A DNA stretch of 64,000 nt from Dipteronia dyeriana (taxonomy: Eukaryota > Streptophyta > Magnoliopsida > Sapindales > Sapindaceae): assembly GCA_032871835.1 (NCBI GenBank), contig CM065298.1, forward strand, positions 14,265,096 to 14,329,095, in the 5' to 3' direction. A model generated the notes under the pieces. The model did no database searches. It was not told where the DNA came from and saw only the letters and a program-made list of their open reading frames with translations. The position numbers were made by a program, and so were the translations under genes. Below are positions 1-12,466 of this stretch, one piece after another. Every line of letters starts with the position of its first letter. Within the stretch, counting starts at the first letter, position 1.

Positions 1-557
1 CAATTGATGTTAGCTATTATTCCCACACCCAATCTTGTTTATTATTTGCATTTATGCAGCTTGTTTGTAGTGCTCGTGGCCAATCTATACAATGAACCAT
101 TGTATTTTAATGCAGACAAAGCCCCAGCTGCTATTGTAGGCCTTGTTGGCCGTAAGGAGTATGAACAATGTGCTAAGGATCTCTATTTCTTTATTCAGGT
201 AAGTAGGGAAATCATTTTGTCCTTTTTAAAATTTATATACGTTATGATTGCACATTTTGTCCATTTTGCCTCATGTTGCTTTATATGCGTGATTTTACTC
301 TCCTGTAACACCGTATCTCTTGAAGGATCAGATTTTTGCTGAATTATGAAATTCATATGATTGAGATTAGGCGCTAGGAGAACTTAACATCTTAAAGTCC
401 GGAAAACCTTTAGGGCATTATTTACTCTCATCCTGTCAGCGTGAAGCCTGTCCAGATCATAGATCGATCCCCAAAACATTTTGCTAAATTTAGGAATAGC
501 TTTCTTATGACTGATAGGCACCGAGAGAATTCAATGTGATATAAACTTGGAAACTTT
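1..557 (+). pseudogene. Partial duplicate of the PXA/PX/nexin-C gene (penultimate exon plus flanking introns)
   Basis: The segment matches about 38505-39055 base for base apart from scattered differences. It contains a complete copy of the 83-bp penultimate exon of the PX-domain gene (116-198 here, 38610-38692 there). The acceptor 'TGCAG' and donor 'GTAAGT' are kept, and the exon encodes the same residues, ending DLYFFIQ. The match stops near 557. The last exon, which lies about 550 bp downstream of this exon in the full gene, is absent here. Either a truncated paralogue continues leftward beyond the window, or this is an isolated duplicated fragment. It has the same orientation as the full gene. 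I call it a broken copy because the terminal exon is missing; the left edge hides the rest. Confidence 0.8.
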
Positions 558-1613
558 TTTATGAAACTCTAAAGGATGATTTTTTATGAAAAAAATTGTT
601 GATTCTTAGTGTGGTGTTACAATTTATCTTCAATCACGAGAGCATTCTACTACCTCAGCAGTTGATCTAGTGTTTTTTAATGCCCAAATTAAGATTTCAA
701 ATTTCTATTGCTGAATAAATTTCAGTATAAAAGAGTGATGAAACGGTAAGAGAAAGAAGCATAAGCAAAATGGTGAACTTAAACCTTTTTCTTGGATAGT
801 TAAGTAAATAAAATCTTGTTTTCAATGAGATAGTTACAAGTTTCTCTTCATCCACTAGGGACATTTGCCCCTTAAATTGTAAAACTCTAAAACTGTGTTT
901 GTAGCGATTGGCCTCACTAGCTACCAACAAACCCCTAACCCAAACCCAATTGATGTTGGCAATAAGATCATGTTTTACTATATAGAAAAAAACCAAGTAA
1001 AATGATAATATTGAACAATAGCATTACACTAAGATTTTTCAAGCCTAGCTTCTCATCTTACGAGACCTGCAAATCAAATAAATCTCCAAAATACAAAAAT
1101 AAATAAACAAACAAGCTAAAAGCCAAATGACTTCTACAATACATGTACAACTCAACCCAGTCACTTAAAAATTCTTTCCATATACAACCATTTCAACAAT
1201 TCTTAACAATGAAAACAAAAAAGCTTAGTATTAACATGTTACAAAGACTACCCCATCTATGCAATCACCTACTTGCAATTATGTACCCCCCCGACTTCCG
1301 GTATCAAAATTAATTGGGTTCAGTGGGGATCAAGAGAAAAAAGAATGTCAATTTCATGATATCCGGTGTGTAAAATCGTTGAGAGATGTTATGAAGAAAG
1401 CATTTGAATCTTGAGAAAATCTTATCAACATGACTATCTTGTTCTTTCTTCAATATTTTGATCCACTACACCTACCATTGGAAGGCATGGCCTAATTTTT
1501 GTTATCAGTTCGACTTGCTTACATGGGGGATGTAATCACAGAGAATAAACTTGGAGTTGAATGGCAGGATCAGTTAAGGGAAAGATTTACCAAAGAAATG
1601 GCAACCAATATTG
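558..1613. other. Intergenic, no gene seen
   Basis: AT-rich sequence between the PX-gene fragment and the 3' end of the PERK pseudogene. The short ORFs on both strands show no recognisable domain. No RNA gene or repeat was recognised. The part next to 1614 may include the old 3' UTR of the PERK gene. Confidence 0.5.
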
Positions 1614-3042
1614 TCAAGAGCTTTGACCGGAGACATTGGTGTCTTTCTCTTCTTTTTGGGGTTCTATCTCTTGAGTTGATTGCCAACCTTCAGTACTAGA
1701 GCTAGATGGGTTCTGAACACCATTGTTGGTGACCACACTGCTATCAATGTTTCGTATTGCCAACAACTTGAATTTCTTTATGTCTTCCTTGTATTGGCTA
1801 GAGCTATTTTCTGAGCGTCCATGGCTAAACGCTCTGCTGTGCATTTCATTCAGATCTTCCAGAGGCAAATTTCCTTCCAAAGCTCTAACTATCTGCTCGA
1901 CATGGTGAAAATAAAATAATTATGCCAGCATAGAGTTTGCAATTATGATTCTATTAGAAGTCTTATTCAAATCTCTCAATTTTGTCAACCTACTGATGAT
2001 ATGGTTCAAATATTAGTTTATGAAAATTAACTTGCTTACGAAGGTTTTGGAATTCAAACTCCGAATAGGACTTAGTACCTGGCTCATTCGTGGCCGACGT
2101 CTTGCCGAATGATGTACACAAGCAGCAGCACAGGTAACCATTCGAGTCATTTCACTGAAGTCATACTCCTGCAACTTCGGATCAACAAGAGCATCAAAGT
2201 TGCCAATCTTCCAGAGCTTGTGCAAGCAAAGGCTTCGCCTAAAATTCATACAAGTATCCGTTATGATGTACACTAAAAATTTCATAACAGCATCCAGTGG
2301 CAATGACAGAGAACATACCAAGTCAACCATGCTATCATCAAGATGGGAATCATTTTTATTGAAAGGTGGATGTCCAGTGATCAACTCCAGAAGCAGAACC
2401 ACAAAGGAGAATGTGTCTGACTTCTCGGTGAGCTTTCCAGAAGACGCATTCTCTGGAGCCAAGTAACTGCATTCAGTGAATGAACGTGCATGAGAAGTGA
2501 CAGAGGAATGGTTCAAGATGGATAATTAACTGAAAGTGCTGAAGGAGGGTAGTTATGCATAATGGTAAGGAAAATGAATTTTACCCAAAAGTTCCCATAA
2601 CTCGAGTGGAGACATGAGTATCTGCATCTAAAGAAAACGTAGCAAGTCCAAAATCAGCCACCTGAACAAAAGAATATAATAGATTCATGACATCAAAGAA
2701 ACGTTGATATCAAAGCACAAAATAAGAAATAAAACCATTACGTTCCATTCATTGTCAACGGCTTTAATGACTTCCAGATATAAGTTATTGCCAATTTATA
2801 TACCACTACTTGTGCATAATTCTGTCAAATCAAGTTTGATGAACACAGTTTCGATTTGGCGACTCCATCTAACAAATGTATTTGCTCATAAATGCCACAA
2901 CTATACCTAGTTAAAGATTCTAATTTAGTTGTGTTTACACGTGCCTTGAAATTATAAACGTGAATAAAAAATACATATATTTATATTTAAAAGTGTGAGT
3001 GTAAAATAAATATAATTTTTTTATTAAGTTTTTGGATTATTA

Positions 3043-3383
3043 AGAACATGTTTGGTATCTTTTAAAAAATGGTGTTTTTGAAAACGATTTTTAAAAATGA
3101 AAGTCAAGTTTTAAAAACATAATGTGTTCGTTGATTTTTCAAAAACGGAAAATGACATAAATGTGTTTGGTATTTTTTTCTAAAATGAGTAATGACTTTG
3201 GATAGAAAAATTATGATCGGGTTTGAAAATCTGTTTTAAAAATGACGGAAAACAGCAAACTGTTGTTTTCAATTTCCTAGTTACAAATTTAAAAACACTA
3301 TTTCTCAGTTTCAAAAATAATTTTTCAAAAACTTATAAACAAACAACTCTACAGCTGTTTTAAAAATGGATCCAAACAGCACC
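3043..3383. mobile_element. PIF/Harbinger (Tourist-like) MITE in the PERK intron
   Basis: A 341-bp element with imperfect terminal inverted repeats: AGAACATGTTTGG on the left and CCAAACAGCACC on the right. It is flanked by the 3-bp target duplication TTA (3040-3042 and 3384-3386). Between the ends are many near-identical stretches of 'tttttaaaa', and no coding capacity was seen. A TTA target with TGTTTGG ends is the usual Tourist signature. Confidence 0.75.
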
Positions 3384-3651
3384 TTAATGCGTGCCCTGCA
3401 CACGTTAAGAGGATCTTTTTAATATTTGCAAACAGAAATTTAAATTTTAATATTTAGAAAATAAACTTCACCTTTCATTTAATTTTTGAAGGATTTTAAG
3501 ATTGTGCTTGCAGTACTATGACTTGCGATGTGAAATATTCATTCCAAATCTTCATTTAAGAGGAAATAAAGAACAAAAAGATTTCAATCTAAGTTTAAGT
3601 GTTTAACACTGCAAGACATAGAACAAACACCAAGAGCACGGACACCCTCAA

Positions 3652-4853
3652 GGTTGCGTTTGGCACTTGGATGAGACAAGACATGACGGGACAAAACAAG
3701 TTGTTCTGTATCGTGTTTGGAAGGATTGAGACAGAACTGTTAACTGTACTATTATACGTTTGGTATGACTGACACTGGATGGGACAAGAGGTTTAAATTA
3801 CTAGAATACCCTTATTAATTTTAGAGACTTTAAAGATTAAAAAAAAAACTAGAAAGCAAAAACAGTTGAACTACAATCGTTGAACTTGGTACATCATCAA
3901 GTTTATTAAGTTTATCATCTGATCTACACATAATATAAAAGCAGAACAAGAAAACAACAACTTGATCTTATTCATACCATCGTTAATTGCAAATCCATGA
4001 ACCATACTAACAAACACATTTGTTTTCCAGACCAAACTAACACTGTAGTCTGGTTTTATTCACACGGAGCACTTTTTTTTCCAGATCACAAACCAAAAAT
4101 AAAAATAACAAAAATCACAAAGTCATCAACTGATTATGATAATCATCACGATCAGTCCATCAGCTTCTCTCACTCAAAACAAACTAACTGGGTTGTTGAA
4201 GATGACGAACTCGCCGCCGCCGCGAAACCAAACCAATTGGAAGTTGAGCCAAACCCTAAACCTCGCCGCCGACGCGAAACCAAACAAACCCAGTCGCCGC
4301 GAAACCAAACAAACCTCGTCGCCACCGTGAAACCCACAAACCTCGCGCCGGTGCAAAACCCAGCAAACCCAGTCGTAGAAAACACCGTGAAACCCACAAA
4401 CCTCACCGCCGCCGCGAAACCCAGCAAACCCAGTCGCAGAAAACATCTGCCACCACGAAACCCAACGTCGATTGGGTTCGATTCTTTCTCTTTTTTTAGA
4501 CTGGGTTTGATTTGGGTGTTGGTGGTGATGGGTTTGATCTCTAAAGATCGAACGAAGGAGAGAGAGAAAGAATTGAACCTAAATCAAACCCATCGAACGA
4601 AGGAGAGAGAGAAATTGTGAATCAGTTGGTGGTGTGTATATATGTATGTAATTTTTGGAAGGTTTGAGGACAAAAGTGTCTTTTCCACACTTGTCCCATG
4701 CATGGGACAAAGCTGGCCGAGGGTCTGAGGTGGGACAACTTTTTGTGGTTTTTATCTCACCTTATCTCGTCCTGTCCCATCATGTCCCATGTTAATAGCG
4801 CGTTAAACGCGAGACAAGAGAAAGTTGTCCTGTCCCGTGTACCAAACGCACCA
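3652..4853. mobile_element. Non-autonomous TIR element of about 1.2 kb in the PERK intron
   Basis: The left end GGTTGCGTTTGGCAC mirrors the right end at 4838-4853 (inverse GGTGCGTTTGGTAC). 'Gggacaa' / 'ttgtccc' motifs repeat in both subterminal regions. Flanking triplets (CAA left, near-TAA right) suggest a degraded 3-bp target duplication of PIF/Harbinger type, but this is not certain. The middle contains a Pro/Lys-rich open frame (3997-4620) made of short repeats of 'gcgaaaccaaacaaacc'; I regard it as non-coding repeat DNA. The element shares ends and subterminal motifs with the one at 4996-5555. Confidence 0.7.
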
Positions 4854-4995
4854 TAAGAGAACAGAAATAACAAAAATCTGTCAGACCTTTGTACAAACCA
4901 ACTGACACATATCAGCACAAAAGTCAAGACAGAAAATCCTACATATCTCACAATAATGTACACTTTATCTTTGCTCTCCGGCCATTGATTTTCTA

Positions 4996-5555
4996 TGGTA
5001 TGTTCGGTACGAAGATCGAACATGATAAGGTGAAACTGGTAGGATTGGATTGGACATGTTATTCTATGTTGTGTTTAGAAGAACTGGACAGAACTATAAA
5101 CTGTACTGTTATACGTTTGATATGGCTGGGACAGGACGGAACAAGATATTCAAATGACCAGAGTACCCCTCTTATATATATAACAACATAGACTATAATA
5201 TTATATATATATTAATATATAATAATATTAAATAATATTATATATAATGATTTATAACAATATATATTATTTGATATTATTATATATTAATATATATATA
5301 GTAATATAATATATATTATTATATATGTAATTATAATATATAATTTATTGAATATGATTGTAATTGTTAAAAAATTTAAAAGGTAAATTGGTCTTTTTGA
5401 CACTTGTCTCATGTCATGGGATAAATTGTCCTCTTGGGTGGGACAAGTTTTTGTGATTTTTGTCTCACTGTCTCATGCTAAGAACGCGCCAAACGTGGGA
5501 CAAAAACAAACTGTCCCATATTGTTCTGTTCTGTCTCGTGTATCAAACGCACCCC
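4996..5555. mobile_element. Second MITE of the same family as 3652-4853
   Basis: The left end GGTATGTTCGGTACG and right end (inverse GGGGTGCGTTTGATAC) match the neighbouring element. So do internal pieces such as 'aactgtactgttatacgtttg' at about 5099 versus 3741. The centre (about 5180-5350) is almost pure A/T. No ORF of interest. The exact target duplication is unclear. Confidence 0.68.
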
Positions 5556-6049
5556 TAAAGAACCGAAGAAACCTACAAAGATAATATCATAGGAACTTAA
5601 TCCAGCCAATATCTTAAATAAGAGCATGTTGCAAGAAATTTTAAGATTAAAAGAAAAAAAAGCCAATGAATGCAAGAGGCAAAGGCTTAAACTGGTACAA
5701 GAATATTTTGCAAATCTAGATGAAGTGTCTGAGGAATAGTTATAGATGTAAACCATGAGTAATATGAAAACAATATAAATCGTACCTTTGCTTCAAAGTT
5801 ATTATCAACAAGAATATTAGTTGCCTTGATATCACGGTGTATGATCTTGGGCTGACCTGAAGATACATTTAACTCAAAAGGAGTAAAACGCCAAGATACA
5901 TACCTTAAATCTCAAGTTTTCTTAAAGTTTAAAATGTTATACAGAAGCCATAAAATACTCACAGTCCTCGTGCAGATATGCCAATCCTCTTGCCGAGCCT
6001 AGAGCAATTTTCATTCTAATTGGCCAGCTCATAACTGGTGTTCCTTTTC

Positions 6050-7405
6050 CTGTGACATTGTATTAATTTGGTCAGTCTAGAGTATCATGATTTCCTATGT
6101 GCAAAACGTTATACACTTCTCAAATAACCATGTTGCAAGATCATACATGTCTCGTGTACTTCAAATCAAACTCTGATCAGAATTCCCGGGGCAGCAAAAT
6201 CATATCCTTGTGCAAATGGGATCAATTAAATTGAAATGTAGACTCGTAGAAATGAATACCCAACTCTTCGAATTCCTCATTTTAGTGAGTGCTAACATCT
6301 AATAGAATGGTTAATGCCTCTACCAATACCCGAAGATCTTTCTCTAATCTAACTCCCCAGCAACTTGTTTATACTTTATCAAAAGAGCAAATGCCAAGTC
6401 CAATAAAGTATAATATAATAACTATGACACATCAGGGAAAAAAAGGATATCACATATATCCTTTTAAGGCTAGCCCCATTTGCATACTTAATTCAGAGGA
6501 TAAGTTGAGATAGTGATGATCAAATGGGTATCAAGAGGACAAATCATAAGCCATCAGAATTGTCATCCAATTACGTATTTTTTTTTAGCGTTTTGTCACT
6601 TTTGTGACTTTTGTCTTGTAGTGTTGAATAGTGATGATGAATTTGAAGAAGAATTACATGTGGAGAAATTTTATTTGATTTCATTTTCTTATTTTTTTTT
6701 TATGGAAGGAAAGGTAACAACTAACAACTTAGCCAGTGAGATTCATTCTAGTGCGGGGACAACCCTCCGCTATTATGCATGGTGTGGAAGTTACATTTCT
6801 AGCCTTTAGTATATCATTTCTTTATATACTTCATTTTTGACGTTTTTTTTTTAAGGAGATTATACTTCACTGGTGTCGTGTGTGCGATATTTTGAAAGCT
6901 GTATTTCCATTATTGATTAAATGGTATACAATCCCTTTTTATAAACACTTCTACCCGTGCTGTAGAGAGGTAGATATTTCTTAGTACGGAGAGTTCTCCT
7001 TCTACGTGTCTAACGTGTTGAGGCATCTGGTTGGTTACTTCAATTTCATTTATACATTTTGAATTTACGAATTAATAAAATTATTATAGTGGGTTGTTAC
7101 TATTGCATAGTGGGGACCTGGTCTTATGAGAGAACTATCTTAATATCAGTTGTAACGATATTTTCTATTTTTTAGTTTGTTAACGTTGTAATTGTTATTA
7201 TATAAGACAACAAGATAGTCGATAAAGATATGGAAAAATATTAATTCAGTTATTAGAGTTTACTCAGAGGTCAAAAGCACCTCTATTAGCATAGTACAAT
7301 CATACGATATCCATTTTTGTTCCTTACAATAGGTTCCAGCAAGCAAAAGAGGAACAATCCTCGATACGTACCATCTCTTCGATATTATTAGAGTATACAT
7401 CTTTT
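6050..7405. other. Intergenic, no gene seen
   Basis: This stretch lies upstream (minus-strand sense) of the last recognisable PERK exon, where the lost N-terminal exons would be expected. I looked for the glycine loop, the VAIK lysine and Pro-rich repeats and did not find them. Two short + strand frames at 6289-6513 and 6513-6809 have no recognisable domain. Confidence 0.5.
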
Positions 7406-7938
7406 AGACAATGTTTGTTACATGGGATGAGATAATAATATTCTTTTCAATTTATTTTATTTTTTATATGATTTATATTTTAATCATTAATAAAAATATT
7501 AACAAATAAAAATAAATATTAGTTTGTTTAAAATTAGTTTTAAATATTTAAATTATTTTTAAGTAAACAATTTAAATATTTAATTTTTTCAAAATTTAAT
7601 TAAAATAATTAGTTTAAGTGTTCAATTCTATACAACCATTTTATCCGGCCATCCGGGTGGGGTGGAACTATTTTGTCCTATTTTTTTTTTTAAAAATCTT
7701 CTTCTTTTATTTTTATTTAATTATAACATTTTATATTTATTTAATATATCTTATTATAATATTATCATATTTTAAAAAATAATTTTATATTATTCAATTT
7801 CACATAGTGTTAAATATATGATAAAATCGATTTTTTAAACAATTGACATAAGTATTTTAATCAATCCATATGATCCATCGTATCCAATTCAATCTCATGA
7901 AAATAATATCATCATATCCCGCATAACAAACAAGCTGT
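7406..7938. mobile_element. MITE-like element with TGTTTGTTA inverted ends
   Basis: The left end (GACAATGTTTGTTACATGGGA) is mirrored by the right end (inverse CACAGCTTGTTTGTTATGCG). The purine-rich 'gatgagataat' and 'gatatgatgatat' that follow also match. The interior is very AT-rich with no coding capacity. The superfamily cannot be fixed because no clean target duplication is visible. Confidence 0.5.
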
Positions 7939-10224
7939 GATAGTAAAATTTTGAGAATTTTGTGCAGTATTTGATCATTTGACCCATCACTATTATATTT
8001 CAAAATAAAAATAATATTCTTTTTTATTTTAAGTATTACACATATTCAGGTTTTATAAGTGCTCGTTTAGTTGAACTTTCTACTATACCAAAAGGTTTAT
8101 GAACGTTTATTTGAATTTTTTTAGAGTTGTTTGGTTGAGTTTTTAAGATTATCTATTTAAAATTTTTAAATTGAATAATTTTTTTAATTATAAAAAAGGT
8201 CGATCTCTCGTAACAAAAGCTCGATAATGTAAAAAAAAGTTCGATCCCTTACAAAAAAACTCGATCATATACAAAAAAAACTCGTTCCCTTATAAAAAAA
8301 GCTTGATCATGTAAAAAAAAAAAATCGACCTCTTACAAAAAAACTCGATCATGTACTAAAAAAACTCGTTCCCTTATAAAAAAAACTCGATCATTTTGAA
8401 AAAAAAAAACTAGGAGTTTTGTAAAAAAAGTTCGGATGTGTTTCAAAAAAACTCGAAAATGTTTCAAAAAGTCTCAAAAACCCAAATATTCATCTTCGTC
8501 AACACACAATAGATCAAATAAATAAAAAAAACTCTGGGGGCGTTACCCCCTGCCCCCTTACGAGTTGACTAGACAGCTCGACCCCCGAATTCGTCTACGT
8601 AGCGTCACTTTATCGTCATTCGAATGATTGTCTGGGTTTCAACAAGACTTTCTCTCTCTACTTCATAATTGTTACTATAAAATGAACGGAAAAAAAAATT
8701 GATATGGAACAACTATTGGAGCTATTTTTATCTGTTCACTATAATAGATGTTTTTTAAATATAAATTATTATAAGAGTGAAAATGTTGAAATGTCACCTT
8801 CAAAAAGTATCATTTAATTTTTGAACCATATGTTTTTTTTATAGTTTGTAACTTTTACATTTTTAATCAAACTGGTTCAATATTTTTTATAAATACCGAA
8901 CAAGACCTTTACGTTTGTAAGTGTTCAAATCGGTCTCTCTCATAAACAAACCTAATGTTTCTCTTTAATAAAAGTACATTAATACTCTTGTTTCTTCTCA
9001 TTTGAGTATGTCAACAACGATTGGAAAATAAAATACTCTTGTTCCTTCTTATTTGAATATCTGGCTTTTGCTTTGACAACATCAATCATGCAATTTCCTC
9101 GCAACTGCCAATACTATAAATGCCATTTACGTACATAAACATTGCTAACACTGAATTCCTCTTTTCACTAAAGCTAAAATAAAAAATTAATCATGACGGT
9201 TATGAAGTCATTCAACATATTAGCTTATAAGTTATATATCATTTGAATTGAAATTTTGTATTAATTTTTGTATCGTACAGTATTATCGATTTTCTTTTTA
9301 ATGTTTGCTAACTTGAAATGATATGCCAAAAATTTGAAAAGTCACAGGGGTGTTGGACCAGTTGTTATATCTGTCAACAACTGTTAGTTCCCAATCCAAA
9401 TCATTTATATATCAAAATTCCAATAATATCGGCCAATATTTAAATACTTGTAGATGGAATTTATTAGTAACCTAACCCTACAAAGACTGAAGGGTTGTCA
9501 ATAGACGTCAAACCATCTAGATGGTGAAATCGAATAAAATAAAATGATATCGTTTTATAAAAATAAAATAAAAATAGTTTGATAGGTAGAGTCAATGGCG
9601 TTAACTTTGCTTAGCCCATCTAGGAGCATGGCCGATTACGGCGGCCGACTACAAAAACGACGGTGGTCACTGCTCAAATATTGGGTTTTATTTTTGAAAG
9701 ACGTTTCTTTTAAAAAAAAAAAAAAAGAAAATAAAACTGAAATGAATGGATGAAAATATGTTCATATTTTGGAATTCTAAATACTTATTTTTTTTCTTTC
9801 TAAAATTAATATGAGATTTATTATTGACTTTAGGATAAAAAAAAAAAGTTTAGATAATGTGATCTTAGCTAAATAGTGTGCAAAATGATTAAATGTTATG
9901 TTCATTCATAATGCTAATTTGTATTATGTAATTTTGTTTTCCAAAAAGTGGTTTGAGTGGTAAAGTCTTGTTTATTAGTAAATGTTATAAATTCGGATCG
10001 TGGTATCATATATATATATATAAAATAATAATAATGATTTATCTAAATTTGATATTTAAATAAGATACAAAATGACGATCCATTATTATAATTCATTCAT
10101 TTAAATTATATTTGATTTATATAACTTAAATAAATAGATTATAGTTATACCATATCATTTGAACATCAGATTTGTATATCAGATTTGAACAAAGGTAGCA
10201 ATACACACACACATATATATATAT
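7939..10224. other. Intergenic AT-rich DNA with a minisatellite
   Basis: No gene recognised. Apart from the minisatellite at 8197-8480 there is a C/G-rich patch at 8531-8585 ('gggggcgttaccccctgccccc') unlike its surroundings, possibly a remnant of a transposon end. The rest is AT-rich, with (TA) runs near 10005. Confidence 0.5.
8197..8480. repeat. Imperfect minisatellite, A-runs alternating with 'ctcgat' / 'ctcgttccc' motifs
   Basis: About ten imperfect units of 24-30 bp, each with a run of 6-12 A followed by ctcgatc, ctcgttccc or ttcgatccc and a short spacer such as 'ttac' or 'atgta'. Alternating units resemble each other more than neighbours do, so the higher-order period is about 55-60 bp. 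Not a CRISPR: there are no unique spacers. Confidence 0.7.
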
Positions 10225-10380
10225 ATATTCCTATCAGTGCATACTGATATAACTTATATCAATACGTTGTATGTGGACTATTGATTATGGAGAACTTTTG
10301 ACAAGTACATATATGTTGAATCAAAGTATATAAATATAATGGTATCCATCTAACGCACTGATAAATTTATATAATATATA
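10225..10380 (+). mobile_element. Small MITE, family with 'cagtrcatactgatata' ends, copy 1
   Basis: This ~155-bp segment, with ends containing 'cagtgcatactgatataa', is the reverse complement of 15844-16022 over nearly its full length. It shares 'ttgattatrgagaa.ttttgayaagt' and 'gartcaaagtat.taaat'. No coding capacity. It lies directly after a (CA)(TA) microsatellite. Confidence 0.6.
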
Positions 10381-11219
10381 AGTTAAAAACAACACATAAC
10401 CAACCTATATACATTTATGGGTGTGGGGATTGATTACAACTTGCCAATTAATTACCAAATGCAGGACATTTTCTGTTTATTGAATTGCCTATTTATTACA
10501 AATTTAAATGAGTGATCACAACAAAAGCAAACAAACCTTTCTTTTTAACCTGGTCCTCAGCTCTATATTTAATATTAATACGCATAAAAAATATCCATTT
10601 GTAACCCCTTGCATTTTTTTTCTAATATAATAATATGAATGACAGAACTCGTGACCAAAATATCTTACGTGATTTGAATAACTAGTTCTATAACATTAAT
10701 AGACAATGCTGCGACCTAGAATAATGATCATGGTCACACAAAAAACACGATCATATACTCTAAATCAAGCACGTTATGGATAATCAATTTTTCTTATCAA
10801 TTATCATAGTGTGTATGTTATATGTTGGAATTAAGAGACCAAATTAAAGCTTCTTGATATTGTATCACTCAATATCTGTATAGAGGCCCAGCTGGGAATG
10901 ATTATGTTTTTTCCATTTTTCATGAGTTATTAAAAAAAATTGAAACATCTCTCGTAATTTATGGTAATTAAACTTCTCATATAATTCCTTGAAAGTGGAT
11001 AAATAAATAAATAATTAAATAAACAGCCTGTGTGAGCCTTTGAAACATGCATGCCATCATCAACATCTGTATACTCAGACAACACCCTGGCAAGACCAAT
11101 AGAATTTAAGTTAGTGACCGAAGCCGACCAACAATTATGACTACGACGAAACACAACCTAGTAGACGTCCATGCTTTATTTTCATACAAATTTAGGATTT
11201 GATATTTGATATTGTTGTA

Positions 11220-11872
11220 CTGTAGGGGAAGTGTTTTTAAAATTGTTATGGGGGGAGTGTTTTTAAAATTACTGTGGAAAGAATCAGTTAAGTGTTTGAT
11301 AAAATTGATTTTTAAAAGTGCTGTGAAAACTAAAAGCAATTTCAATGTGTTTGATAAACTAAAATAAAAGGTGCTGTGAGTGTGTAAAATTACTAAAATG
11401 ACATAGACATCTAATTGGTACTAATGTGATATACTTTGTATTTTTCTTGTTTATTTGTGGTTAGTGATAAGTGTTATATAATTAAGGTACTTTATTAAAT
11501 TAATTAGCTCTATTTTTTATTCTACGTTATTTAATTAATTAACTTCATTTCTTTTTTTATTTATTTTATTCTACTTTATTTTTTTATTTCATTTTTATTC
11601 TACTTTATTGAATTAATTATCCCTATTTTTTTATACTGTTATGACAACATTTTTTTTTTTTACAAATATATAAACCCAATTTTTTTTATTAAATTTCGTT
11701 AAAGACAAGGACAAAGTTAGTATAATTTCAATTAATATCACTGTAGCACATTTTCTAAAAATAGAAACCAAAATCTAAAAGCATATATTTGTAACTTCTC
11801 AAAAACTCAGTTGAGAGAAGATAATAATGACTAAAACCATTTCCCCGTTATTTTAACAAACACCCTGTCTTA
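11220..11872. mobile_element. MITE-like block with 'gtgtttgataaaat' inverted ends
   Basis: Repeated 'gtgtttgataaa' / 'gtgtttttaaaatt' motifs on the left (11229-11360) are mirrored by 'ttttaacaaacaccc' at the right end (about 11855-11868). The middle is T-rich. The multiple left-end copies make the true boundary ambiguous, and no target duplication was found. Confidence 0.4.
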
Positions 11873-12362
11873 AGTTCACAATCACTTTTAACCTCTGCAA
11901 TGTCAAATTGGACCTTAGTTTGCGAGACTAGTTACTGTACTGGTTGTTTAGATAGCAAAATCGATTGCCTAAATTATGAGATTAGTACAAAGACGAGGCC
12001 TCAATACTGTCATTCAAAAAAATACCAATTGATAATATATAGTACTCACAAAATAATTGGGCTTCTATTAGCCAAGAGATGAGAGTTCCAATATTTTGGA
12101 CTTTAAGACATTTATATCACATGACAAGATATTAGATAGTCAAATGTAGTATAGCCTATACGATTGAAGCTTTTTCCTGATAAACACAATAACCTCATGA
12201 TTTCCGATCAAACAAAGACAATTTATACAAAATCATATTTCACGTAAAGTTATGAGTCATATTAATAACTAATACAGACGCATCCGTTGCACCGATGTTT
12301 TTTTTTCTCTGTATATGAACTCCATTGATATGAATGGTTACAGGAGTCTGTACTTGAAATCG

Positions 12363-12466
12363 TGTATTGAAGCTGGATGAGTCTTTTAAGTTTTAACGAC
12401 AGACTTTGATTTCGTGTATTGAAGCTAGATGAGTCTTTTAAGTTTTAACAACAGACTTTGATTTTT
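12363..12466. repeat. Two-copy tandem repeat, about 52 bp each
   Basis: The unit starting 'cgtgtattgaagctggatga' and ending 'cagactttgattt' occurs twice head to tail with only two or three differences. No coding frame was recognised across it. Confidence 0.8.

Larger units (their letters stand above)
1614..6049 (-). pseudogene. PERK-type receptor-like kinase, C-terminal kinase half, frameshifted and 5'-truncated
   Basis: Six exons are recognisable on the minus strand: 6049-5963, 5856-5786, 2661-2585, 2466-2319, 2238-2079 and 1892-1614, with GT-AG junctions. They encode, in order: GKGTPVMSW...GLAYLHEDC; the catalytic loop IIHRDIKATNIL; VADFGLA...VMGTFG; YLAPENASSGKL...LLELITG; DPKLQ...ACVHHSARRRPRMSQ; and the tail VRALEGN...SQYKEDIKKFKLLA. 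This order and wording are typical of proline-rich extensin-like receptor kinases, plasma-membrane kinases of the plant cell surface. The extracellular Pro-rich part, transmembrane segment, glycine loop and VAIK lysine are not found upstream on the minus strand. In the fifth exon an extra A at 2205/2206 shifts the frame before the conserved DALVDPKL stretch. HRD and DFG are intact, so decay looks fairly recent. The 3.1-kb intron (2662-5785) carries three MITEs. Kinase activity is very unlikely. Confidence 0.88.

Noticed and set aside
3997..4620. Open frame of 207 residues rich in Lys, Pro and Asn
   Set aside because: It lies inside a TIR element and consists of short DNA repeats (gcgaaaccaaacaaacc). 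The opposite strand is also open for the same reason. No domain.
6289..6809. Two adjacent + strand frames as a possible small gene
   Set aside because: No similarity to a known domain, poor start context, and AT-rich composition typical of intergenic DNA.
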